Shown one piece after another: positions 36,669 through 47,017 of a DNA stretch of 64,000 nt (the stretch's first letter is position 1; each line of letters begins with the position of its first letter). The DNA is from Chlamydoabsidia padenii (lineage: Eukaryota > Mucoromycota > Mucoromycetes > Mucorales > Cunninghamellaceae). The notes beneath the pieces were generated by a model. It was not told the origin of the DNA. It did no database searches and saw nothing but the letters and a program-made list of their open reading frames with translations. Location of the stretch: positions 620,001 through 684,000 of the forward strand of contig JAIWND010000015.1 of NCBI GenBank assembly GCA_025330725.1, given 5' to 3'. The position numbers and the translations under genes were made by a program.

Positions 36669-37776
36669 TTGAGTATAATTAGGGTAAAACTATCCAAAGT
36701 CAAGAGGAGGTCAAATTAATGGTGATATAAATGTAAAAGAAGAGGAGGGAAAAAAAAAAAAAGAAGTTGTAACTTCAACCCGAGAAAAAGGCACTTTGCC
36801 AAGCTTGGTCGGAGTTCCATTTCAAGTCCCGCCATAGATATTAATATGACTGTAGGTCACTTTAGCATGAACTTGACTCACTAAAGGCACTATTTCCTCA
36901 AACAGCCTCTCGTTACATTTTACAATCATCTTAAACAAAAGATTACAAAGTAGTTTATACAGGCTATAGTCAAGGTGAGTATAAGAGAAGCGAGTGTACT
37001 GAGGCTGAGGCCCGTTATCAAAGCCTTGAAAGTGGCAGTTCACTTTCCTTAACAGGAATGATGATGTTATGTTTGTAACCTTGGCTCAGCATATTTCGCA
37101 CATACTTCTTGTTTCTGATGACATCCCACAAAACATTCATAGTAATGCAGTTTCCAAGTAATATCCACTATTCTTTTCGAGGTCCCAAAAAGAAAAGCGT
37201 GCGCGGGGCTTGACGTTTTGAATAAATGGGCGGAGTTTTGCATGTACAAACCCTATCAGTTTTACTGGAAGGAATAAAAAGAAGCAAGTTTCCAACTAAA
37301 CGACAGTTTATTATTCATAATATCTACAAGCTATGATGGTGGGGTATGAAAGAAGCTGTGTTAACTTGTTTGAACTAAATTGAACCCCCATGATCCAAAA
37401 CTGCTTTGCGCACGGACACTAAAACTATTTTTAGCATGATTCATGCATAATAGTTAAACGCCGATCTGCACTAAACCCAATTGTATCATACTATATATAT
37501 ACACATTTGGTATACGAACCTACAAAAGACAACATAGCGTAAACCATATAGTGTAAAAACATCAGTTTATTGATAGGATATTAAAGAGATATATACTAGT
37601 AAGTTGTGTATAACGGAAAAAAGATAATAAACAATGAAGAGAGGAGAATGAATAAATGAGAATGACTATACTATGTAGGGGGAGGGAAGAAGTAATCTAA
37701 ATAGTCTGGTCAATGAGAGGGTGGTGCAAGGAAGACACCATATAATACAATACCACATTGACGCATTTTATCGTCT
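36669..37776. other. 1.1-kb intergenic stretch
   Basis: It holds the EF-hand gene promoter (motif variant at 36820-36831) and the CDK 3' flank. Short open frames at 36822-37249 lack splice partners and codon character, so no gene is called. Confidence 0.5.
36820..36831 (-). promoter_or_regulatory. motif variant TTTCAAGTCCCG
   Basis: A one-mismatch copy of the recurrent motif, about 152 bp upstream of the EF-hand protein start and in the same orientation. Confidence 0.4.
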
Positions 37777-39338
37777 CTAAAACTGGAGTATAGACAAATC
37801 ATCATAAAAAAAAGGATGTTCCTCGGCCTAAAACATAATACATGGGTTCTGTGAGTTCATTATCCATCAATAATCATACCCTGTTTTGTTTTGTTTTGTT
37901 TTTTGTTTTTACTTACTCTTTTTGCTGATATCCGATGATAAGGATCGTATGTGAGTAGAGACTAGAGCCATAAAATGTTATGTTAGTTCCATACTAACGA
38001 CGTGACCAATGTGCCCTGTTCCGATTACTGTACCTTTATCAAATCAATGGCCCAATCATTTAGTAATAATGGAGATGGTACATTAGTCAATTGTTCTTTA
38101 ATGTCAGTAGGTTTCCAAGCTATATATGAATAAAAGAGTGAGTCCAAGGTTAATATTGAAGGATAAATGATACATACGTGGGAATGTTTCGTGGTAATCC
38201 GGTAAATCTGACACCCCAGGCCACATTTCGTTGTTAGGGGTTCCAAGTAATTGGAATATTTTGAATAATTCATCGATTTGAGAATCACCTATAGAGAATA
38301 GATAAAGTGAATGAGCGTCAAATGTAATTTTTGAGGTTATTTACTTGCCTGGGAATAGAGGCTTCAAGGTAATCATTTCCGCCAAAATACATCCGACACT
38401 CCACATATCCACTGATGTAGAATAATACGGACTGCCAAGTAAGATTTCAGGGGCACGATACCAAAGAGTGATGACTTGATGTGTATAAGTTCGCATTGGG
38501 ACACCAAACGCACGCGAGAGACCAAAATCGGCAATCTTCAATTTTCCACTTCGATCTATTAGTACGTTTTGAGGTTTCAAGTCTCGGTGGAGAATCCGGT
38601 GTGAGTGACAGTATTGCAGGCCGCTGATTAGTTGATGAGTGAAGCTCTAAAAGAATTGGTTAGATTGAGAGTAGCCCCCCCTTTTTTTTTGTTTTGTTTC
38701 TGTATGTCATACCTTGATATGTTTGATAGTCACCCCTTCCCGACCAACAGCATCCATATATCTTCGTAAATCCTATAATAATAAAATGTAATATGATTTA
38801 GATCCATCATTGCTTTCGTTTTCATGTTAACTTACCACACCACAGTAATCAAAAACAAGGTATATTATTGTATCAAAGTGAATCAAATCCACCAATCTAT
38901 ATAAACAAAGTCATCATCATTAGTAATCTATCCATTATATAAGGTATGTCTCTTTTTTTTTTTTTGATTTTACCTTATAACATTGGTATGTTGGATTTCT
39001 TTTAATAAGGCCACTTCCCGCATAGCAGTCGTCGGCACCCCACCTTGGGTGATATTGATATGAATCCTTTTAAGAGCGACATTGGACCGAGTTTTCTTGC
39101 ACATACCCCTAAAGACTTCACCATAAGTTCCTTCACCTATCTTGGCCAGTTTCAGGTATCCAGCTACAGAAATATCTTCGTCTTCCAATCTTTGTGCTTC
39201 GGCTTCTTCGAGTCGTTGTTGTTGTATTTCTGCTTCCAACGCTTCATTATCGGCAATCTGCTGTTGTTGATCTCGTCGTTCTTTTCGGTGTTGTGTTGGT
39301 TGTCGAATAGATGGTTCACGTCCTTGAATTCGGTTCTT

Positions 39339-39377
<39 letters not shown>

Positions 39378-39551
39378 AGCATCTTTAAAGACAGACACCG
39401 TTTTCTTCACCACGACTTGTTTTTTGGATACCATACCACCACCGCCTAATGATACTTCTTTTGGATTCAATGGTGCTATGTTTTTGTTGCTTGGTTTTAA
39501 AGCCGATTTTGTTTCAGTGGAGGTGGAAGAGAGGGGTGGAGAAGGTACCAT
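37777..39551 (-). CDS. Cdc2-like cyclin-dependent kinase with N-terminal extension
   Basis: Eight exons (39551-38974, 38896-38836, 38772-38713, 38646-38349, 38288-38178, 38119-38034, 37961-37917, 37827-37777) give 429 residues. A 131-residue extension (an Ala-Thr dipeptide run at 57-71, then a Gln/Glu/Arg coiled region) precedes the kinase domain: GEGTYGEV (139-146), catalytic Lys161, [11 protein letters not shown], and an activation loop [15 protein letters not shown] with Thr available for CAK phosphorylation. The cyclin-binding helix reads PTTAMRE (173-179) instead of PSTAIRE. The domain ends [14 protein letters not shown] and AEEHPFF, as in CDK1/2. The intron after exon 4 must use a GC donor (GCAAGT); a GT donor there would give a stop. 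The cyclin partner and role are unknown. Confidence 0.88.
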
Positions 39552-39869
39552 TGTTTACTGGAAGGTGATGGTGTTGCTGACTGATTGGATTGATTGATTA
39601 TGACTTCTTTCCAATAGGATTGTCAATGTACAAAGAGATTAACAGTGGTAATATCCTGATCGAATTAAAAAAAAAAAAAAAAAAAAAGATTGGGGTGGAA
39701 GAGGAGGAATAAAAGGGGAGGTTGGTGACAACGAAATCAACTGAAAAAAACAGTGTAATCGGGAATTCAATATGAAGCGGAATTACAATATTTTTCATCA
39801 AGCGTGTCAAAAAAGGGATTGTATTTTATTGAGATAAATGGGTATACTAATATGTGTATGTGTCTATAT
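39552..39869. other. short intergenic region
   Basis: Contains A23 (39665-39687) and a diverged motif (TCGGGAATTCAA, 39759-39770). No gene. Confidence 0.5.
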
Positions 39870-42313
39870 TTAAGTGGTATGTACTAGTTGCGTAATGTTG
39901 GAGGAGGAGGAGGAGGAGGAGGAGGAGGAGTAAATATAACATTGGTAAAAAATAAACAAATAAAGGATGTCTTGTTGGATGCAGGCTAAACAATGGATAA
40001 AGTTGACTTTGATCGCAATTGCGAATACGGTATCTAACAAGTAACAAATAAGACGGTGAGTTAAACTAATACACATGATGCATGCTATTTTAAAAAGTAT
40101 TTACCAATCAATATGTTGAGGGATTTATATAGCAGGGTTCTTCGAGAGATGTGTTCTACCTATACAAAAGAGCCCTGTTAGTAGTTACTCTATCCTATTT
40201 GCCATTTACATACCTTCTTTAATCGATGGTTCTTGATTGCTTGTGGTAGTAGAAACAAAAAGTCCAACATATAAACAGTTTCTGATAGACATTGCAGTGT
40301 CAAAGAGTCCTCACCACGTGACCGAGCATACCAATGACAGGCAATACATACACCGAGAATTCCTATTGATTGGACCTGAATGTTGTTCCACCTGATCCAC
40401 TGCCACCTTTGTTTATTAGATCGAATCAGGCCCTCTTTTGTGTTGTCCTTTTCAGTCGAGTGTAATGTGGCATTGGGTGGATGGTGCTTCGAATGCTGAA
40501 TCCAAAAGGGTCGATAGGATGGTAAGATCTTGTTTATTTTCCAAGCCTGAATGATCACGGAGAAGCAACGAGTAAGGAGCAGAAGCACAGAAGGCCCAGA
40601 GGTACGTTGCGAATTCACCATATTCAGTACGAGAATTATATGCCCCATGAGTTGTAGATTCATTCCAAACAATGAAACTCCATTATCGCTTGTCTTGTTT
40701 TTCCAAAAGAGAATGTCTATAAAAGAAGGGATGAGTTTCATACATAAAAAGTTAAGGGGTAGCTATTACCGTTTTGGAATGCTAGCCAAGAGAAGAGACA
40801 ATAAAAGACACATAGCAGCAATAAAAGACACAACCAAATTGAGTTGGTTTCCAGCAAAAGAAGTTTGACTTGGTCCATTTCTATCATTGTCATTCCACCA
40901 AAAGGATTCGAGGATGCATCTTCAAACACCGCCAAAGTGTTGAATTTCCACATATCAATTGGTTCGACTTGAATGGTCAAAGGTAGATGCCTAGAGATGT
41001 AGAATCATTAGTATACTTCATTCTTTCAACAGTCTCCCCCCCCAAAAAAAAACATTTGCAATTAAACTTACGTTGTGTTTTCATCCACAGGATATGCATG
41101 TTGTTGGAGTAACCAAAAATCATTGGGGAATATGATTGGACGATAAAACCCGATTCTGTGTCCACTTTCACCACCAGCAAGCAAAGGATGGACAGTATGA
41201 GCCATTTTTTCATTTGTAGCGAGGGTTGTTTCAAGAGGTATATCTATTAATAATCAAAAACAAAACATCATCATACATTAGATAAAACATAAACAAGTCA
41301 TTATCAACTTACATTTCAGGGTTGCAGGTTGTAGAGCTGTTTTTGGAATAACTTCTTTACCATCGTTTATAACAAGTGAGATGGTGACTTTTTCTTGCCA
41401 ATAAGATACCAAGGAATGAGTAGGAGTTTCTTGATCTAGTTCAGGTGGTGTTGATATCATTGTCGACAAGGAATTTCGATAGAGAGACTGTAACAGCATA
41501 AAGAATGACGAAGGGGCGTGTTTGGTGGGATAATACTTGGTTAGGACTAGATGAGAATAAAATAAAAATAAAGTGAGTGAGTCACTACTATATTATCCTA
41601 CCATACTTACCATGCCGTTTATAAACAATATGCTCTGGATTGAATCCTGTATGACCTGGATGGATTGTTGCATTAGCCCGTGTCAAAAAGATGTGTGCAT
41701 AAAGTATAGCATTAGGCTGCCAAGCCTATAACAATAAGAAAGAAAAAAAAAAGTCAGTATATACCAAACACCCTATTGTACTTGTCCTTACCTGTGTGTC
41801 GAGTGGTATCTTGATTTGTTGCATCTGGGATTCAAAAAAGTCACCCAAAATAAGGTGTCGGATATGACATGAAGGTGCACGGTGATAGTCGGTGAAATAT
41901 TCATTTTGATCAATATAGACGAGGAGATCCATGGAGAGTCCCTTGTGCCAAAGTCCAACCAAAGCTTCAGGTAAATCATTCATAGGTGTTTGTAGAGGGA
42001 ATGGATTATGATAAACACCCTCGGGCATCCTAGTTGGCATCGTGGTCGGCTGTTTCGTCAATGGCATAGTAAGTGAAGGTGTGGCATGTTGAGTGGTTGA
42101 CGGTCGAGGTAAAGTGGTCAAGTGTTCGCCATCTGGAAAGCATAAATAAAAACAGCTTAGCAAGTGGCAATAGTGTTAATTTAAATAGTCTTGTACATTA
42201 CTGTAAAAAAGAAGCGTGAGAATGCACCCAGAGAGTAGCACTATATACTTGTAATGAGTGTGCAGCCACGTAAACATGGATCGTTGTTTGTAGAGAGACA
42301 GCTTGTTCTTCAT
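39870..42313 (-). CDS. CLPTM1-family multi-pass membrane protein
   Basis: Nine exons (42313-42202, 42132-41792, 41725-41611, 41546-41313, 41243-41072, 40990-40770, 40716-40214, 40159-40105, 40033-39870) give 638 residues. One N-terminal signal-anchor helix, a large lumenal domain, and then about five helices. The key block EMDQVKLLLLETNSIWLCL, then FSWLAFQNDILFWKNKTSDN and FSVIIQAWKINKI, is the CLPTM1/CLPTML1 hallmark, as is QAIKNHRLKKVEHISRRTL and CIQQDILYLFIFYQ near the end. Family members are ER proteins; CLPTM1L is reported to scramble glucosaminyl-phosphatidylinositol in GPI-anchor synthesis. Residues just after the last conserved helix are a run of about ten serines from a TCC microsatellite, ending in NITQLVHTT. 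Typical relatives end in a charged tail instead, so the tail was probably replaced by repeat expansion. Confidence 0.9.
39900..39930 (-). repeat. (TCC)n microsatellite encoding poly-Ser
   Basis: About ten GGA units on the plus strand read as TCC on the coding strand near the 3' end of the CLPTM1-family gene. Confidence 0.85.
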
Positions 42314-42396
42314 GTTACAGGTATAAATATATAGATATAAGGAAGGTGTGTAGTTATATGTAGTAGTATGGGGAACGTGTTTTGAGGGTAAAAAAC

Positions 42397-42462
<66 letters not shown>

Positions 42463-43063
42463 AGTGAGTTTCGCTTTTGCCAACAAGAAAACTCCGCCGA
42501 AAATTTGAGATGAGGGTCCCGATGTGCCTAACTAAAACAATGAGATTTAACTCACATTAAGAAAAAGGTCTAGTTCAAGCAGCACAAATGGAAAAACTAT
42601 GTGTATTATGCTGACATGTTGGATAAAAGACAATCTCACTGGTGAAAAGGCATTCAGCAACAAGTGAAATTTAAATCCCGATTTCTGCTTTTACAAAAAA
42701 TACGAAACGTCGTTTGAAGGAACAATACACTTTACCTTTTTACAAAACACTCTCTTTTACAATCAAATAATGTAAGTGGCATGTACAATTTATACTCTCA
42801 TCACTCTTAAAAGAGATATACGATAGTACTTGAACAACCTTGTACACGGTAAAGCTCGATCGTACAGAGAGGGTTTTTTTAATTTCAAATCCCGATTTGG
42901 AATTTTTGACGGGATAGAAAACGACGGGTCCCTCTGATGCTTTTTCTTCCCTCTTTTTCCCAGAAACCTTGGACATTACAGCAAAGCAACTTTCTCAAGA
43001 CACACGTAAACAAATATCTTTTACACCTTGTTGATGTATACTATAATAGCACTTTAACAATCT
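42314..43063. other. intergenic with two motif copies and simple repeats
   Basis: Upstream of the CLPTM1 gene lie a (GA)n tract (42401-42428) and A29 (42432-42460). Farther on are TTTAAATCCCG (42670-42680) and an exact TTTCAAATCCCG (42883-42894). These are better placed as promoters for the decayed gene on the plus strand (first ATG 43064) than for CLPTM1. No coding region. Confidence 0.5.
42883..42894 (-). promoter_or_regulatory. CGGGATTTGAAA motif, exact
   Basis: This exact copy lies about 170 bp upstream of the first ATG of the frame-broken locus. Confidence 0.5.
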
Positions 43064-44899
43064 AATGGACCTCAATCGTACTCTGAAATTGGCCAGGTAA
43101 ACTTCCCCTTATATTTGACTCGAAATTACTTTTACTAACCCACTTTGAACAATAGTTTCATACTACTCTTTTTTATTTAGCTCATATTTCACATGATTGG
43201 AATACTGTAGCAATTGGTTAAACAACCGTTGGCGAAGGATACTACAAGGAAACAACTACGATCTACCAAAACATGCTGGATTCTTTATGGCGGATATAAA
43301 AGGTATGTATAAAGTTGTGTTATTTGCTTGGTTCACCCTGCACTTACCTATCATGTTACTCTCTTCTCTATTAGTTGATAGGCCAAGGCAAAAAAGAACA
43401 ATCGTTTGAATGAACATCTTGGGAATGAATATGTGAAAATAACCAACAACAGAATGTTATATGGCTATTGGAGCACCGAATAGTAAGTCAAAAGTATCTT
43501 ATGTTGTAGATATACTGGTCAATCTTCTTTGGGCTAAAGTGATAGGCACCATCTCTTCACCTTGTTTAGTGGCAATGAATCGCAAAACTCAATTGATCTG
43601 ATTTTTTTTTTTTTAATTCACCGTAGGTACATCAAGCAATTATTCCAAATGGCAAGGTAATCAAGCACACTATTGTTTTTATCATCATCAAGATCCACTT
43701 TTCTTTATAGTAAAGCTTATATGAAGCATTACTCCATATTACGACTGTCCTAAGAAATATCACTCTTGTCCTTGGTAATCTTGGAGCTTACTATACATAA
43801 AAGGTAAGAAAATGTGCAAAACTACCATTAGTTACTCGTTTACTCACTCCAGAATCATTCATTTTACTTTTTTTTTCTTCATTTAGGTGGGTTATCGACA
43901 ACCTTACTTTCAGATACTTTGGGTCCGGGCAAACCTCTTTGAACTTTATGTCGACATCACCTATGACTTACTACCAACAACTCGGCTTGATTGCCCAATG
44001 ATATCCTGATGCAGTCTAGTCTTGAACACTACCTACGGTATGCAGATAGCATTACATTTTGACTAGGTAAAGAAAGAGAGAGAGAGAGAAAAAAAAAAAA
44101 AAAGTAAAAGCAAAACGTTGTGGACTAGGACTAATTCATTATCAACTGTTTGATCTCTCTTAAGTTATTCCACCAACATGACGGATTCCCGATATCATCA
44201 CTCCTCACCTGACTCTTATACTCATCCTGTGATCCTACTGCTTCAAGGTATGATGTGGTGGGGGACAATAAATCTGATCCACTAATGGAATCTGATTCAA
44301 ATCTTTCATGACTTTATCAATGGTGATGACATCCAATCAACATGCTCCTTCTACAAACAATGCTGGTCAAGGAGGATGATTTTTATGGTTTGGTTTAGGA
44401 ATAGTTATAGATTAGCTTACTAGCTTATTATTATATTTGAATATGATTGGTGGAATAAAACTTGGGGTAGATGGAATGCGTTATTTAACTATTTCTTCTT
44501 TTTAGAAGATGTTTAATATTATGGCTTAACGATGATGATAGCGATGGTGTCATTTTGATATCGGTGTAATGATTGTTTATCAGAAACTTCGTAATTGATC
44601 TTCGACAATGGACAATGTTCATTTATGAAGATCGTGCTACTTTACCCTTAAAGAATAATGATCTTCATTGTTCTTTACTATATTGGTCGAATACCCTTCT
44701 TGTACTCTTACGTCCCGAGGAGGAGGGTGCTACGAGTGGGGAAAAGGGACGAGGGGCTCAACCTTATACGTATTATTATACAGAAAGTGGTAAAGATAAT
44801 GATACAGGATGGGGCTTCAAGGTGATGAAACATAATGGTTACACAAACGGGTGGACTCGCGTCATTGGATTCGGATTGGCTTGTCCAGCGCTGTTTTGA
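43064..44899 (+). pseudogene. frame-broken, probably decayed multi-exon gene of unknown family
   Basis: Coding-looking blocks with plausible introns occur in order but in incompatible frames. They are: an ATG exon MDLNRTLKLA with donor GTAAAC; SYFT / HDWNTVAI / WLNNRWRRILQGNNYDLPKH (two frame changes within 60 bases, 43190-43300); AKAKKNNRLNEHLGNEYVKI and NNRMLYGYWSTE near 43390-43482; YIKQLFQMA; TVLRNITLVLGNLGAYYT; GYRQPYFQILWVRANLFELY and DITYDLLPTTRLDCP, followed by a frame change to NDILMQSSLEHYLRYADSIT near 44000. A 108-codon C-terminal-like frame (44573-44899; RVIGFGLACPALF at its end) follows. No set of GT-AG joints I tried restores one frame. Sequencing error is possible. I do not recognise the family; a weak thought of a lipase was dropped. 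Confidence 0.45.
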
Positions 44900-45090
44900 G
44901 TTCAACGTCGATCTCTTTTTTAAGAACTGTGTTCTTTAATGGGCAAAAAGAGAAACGTGGATCAAAAGAGTAGTCTTGAATATGATAAATCTCATAAACC
45001 GTACAATAGATATCTCATATATTACAGACTTGTGCAAGTCTACCACATATAAACCAAGAGCAGAGGGAATGTATTCATGCATGATAAAAT

Positions 45091-45116
45091 TTTGAAATCC
45101 CGATTTTGAAATCCCG
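45091..45116 (-). promoter_or_regulatory. tandem pair of motif variant TTTGAAATCCCG
   Basis: Two identical 12-mers 14 bp apart (45091-45102 and 45105-45116). They differ from the common form by G for C at one position. Confidence 0.45.
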
Positions 45117-45967
45117 ATTTGCATGAAATGCAAGTCTACTCGTTTGGTCATTCATTGCATGAGAATTGGCATGTCAACTTTTTTTGTTTAAAAGAGAGAA
45201 AAAAAAAAAGAAATATGTCAAAACAAAGAGATTGATGATGATTGTGATGGTTTGGCAGTAAATTTTGATAACACGATCATCCTCTTTTTCCTCCGGACGA
45301 TCGACAAAAAGTATATGGTTTTCTATTTGTTGCTCAACCTTAGATCAGGTCACACTACCTTACCCCACGGAAAAGTTAGTTTGAATAAAAGTTCAAACAC
45401 CCCATATTGAATAATTGAGCAACTGATCATTGTATCCATATTTATCCATTTAGATAAAAAGATCAATTGCCACATCTTTTCTCGTTCAATAACTTTACCA
45501 TTCCCTTGGTCTTGTCAAATCAAAAAAAACTGACGGTAGCAATTCTCCTTTCTTTTAATACATACTCTAATCGACAAATCTCCTTTGGCCCTTTTACACT
45601 CCTAAGAAAGAACTAGAGCAAGAAGAAAAAATATCGACAAAGTTAAACCTCTATCGGGATTTCAATTTTTTTATTTTATGCAGACATGCATAAGGCAACA
45701 GCTTTTCATATAAAAACCAGTTATTCTAAAATGAATGGAACCAATAGAATGTATTCCCAGATAAGAAAAAGTTTATTTGGATCTTGAATGTTGCTGTAGT
45801 GTACTCGATCCCCACACCATGCAACCTGTGACTAGACCCAACTAAAGGAGAAAATGGGGGGAGGATGAAAATGGGAGAGGGACAAACATCGATTGGAAGG
45901 GGAGTGTAATGACCATAACGAGAAAGAAGGTTTTTATAATAGCCATTGTTTTATTTGTTACCTACAT

Positions 45968-45968
45968 T

Positions 45969-45999
<31 letters not shown>

Positions 46000-46037
46000 C
46001 ATATATATAAACCTGTGTGTGTGTGTGTGTGTGTGTG
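45968..46037. repeat. (TA)n and (TG)n compound microsatellite
   Basis: An AT dinucleotide run at about 45968-45992 and a TG dinucleotide run at about 46014-46036, separated by a short mixed segment. Confidence 0.85.
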
Positions 46038-46779
46038 CGTATTGATTAGTGTACTATTGATGCTTGTGTCCCTCGGATGACTTTCTATTTTGATTGGCCA
46101 TGAAATCAGTTGGTTACACAAATGTTTTTCTCTCTCCTCAAAAGAACACACATTCAACTTCCAAAACATCAAAGAGAAAGAGAAAGTAAAAGAGAATGAC
46201 AATAGGAGCAAATACATCTCAATCTATACTACAGGGTTTTCTTTTTTGCACACCATCATCACAAAGAAACGACATTCTTTTTAGCCTTGTTTCATCTTTG
46301 GGTGGAATCCCAGGTGTCGAAATGGTTCGTACGACCGAATCCTACTTTTTCTTTTTGAGCATGTTGGGTTAGAATTACTACAAAAGAAGCTTCTAATCTT
46401 CGACCAATCAAATATGAAATAAATGCATTTTTAACCCCCGACAAAACAGACATCTGTTATGTGCAGACAGGTACAAAAGTCCATTTCGTAACATGACGCT
46501 TCAGATCTTCCTCTTTGCACAAAAAAACAAAAACAAAATACCCATCACCATTTCCTCTTGGAGTTTTATATGTACAGGTCTCTTCTGACAGTCGACTGGT
46601 CAAGCAACCACGAAAAGAAATGAGAAATCAACGCACACCATGAGCTACTTGCCTTTTATAAAATACATGTATTGTATATATATAAAAAAGAGGCGAATAC
46701 CGGGGGGATAGGTTGATAGAATGAAAAGGGGTTGAAGACTTTTTGAGAGCCTATTTTTGGAAAGGCAACCAAAAAAGAG

Positions 46780-46799
46780 ACACGTGTCGGGATTTGAAA
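46780..46799 (+). promoter_or_regulatory. CACGTG E-box next to exact CGGGATTTGAAA motif
   Basis: ACACGTGT (46780-46787) touches the exact 12-mer (46788-46799), about 220 bp upstream of the GATA factor ATG. Confidence 0.5.
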
Positions 46800-47017
46800 T
46801 TAAGCAAGGTATAAAAAACCCGTTTGCTTCTTTGGGATAATTCTTTCTCTTTCTTTTTCTTTTTTCTCCCTCTCTTTATTTACCTACAGCTAAAACAACC
46901 TTTTTTATAGTATACTTATTTTATATTACTGCCCTTGTTTTACATTTACCTTGACGGACTTTATCTCTACTTAACATCCCATTCTTTTTTCATTACATTC
47001 ATCGTTTGTCAATCCTC

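Larger units (their letters stand above)
44900..47017. other. 2.1-kb intergenic region, GATA-factor promoter
   Basis: Non-coding, with a tandem pair of TTTGAAATCCCG (45091-45116), CGGGATTTCAAT (45655-45666), a TA/TG compound microsatellite (45968-46037), a palindromic ACACGTGT (46780-46787) abutting an exact motif copy (46788-46799), and pyrimidine-rich DNA just before the GATA gene. The long upstream region suits a regulated transcription factor. Open frames here are repeat-derived. Confidence 0.55.

Noticed and set aside
43680..43800. Resemblance of the LRN...LGNLG block to triacylglycerol lipases
   Set aside because: Only a few residues agree and neighbouring lipase signatures (patatin GXSXG) are absent.
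45951..46217. 88-codon minus-strand frame with Thr-His and Ile-Tyr runs
   Set aside because: Produced by the TG and TA microsatellites.
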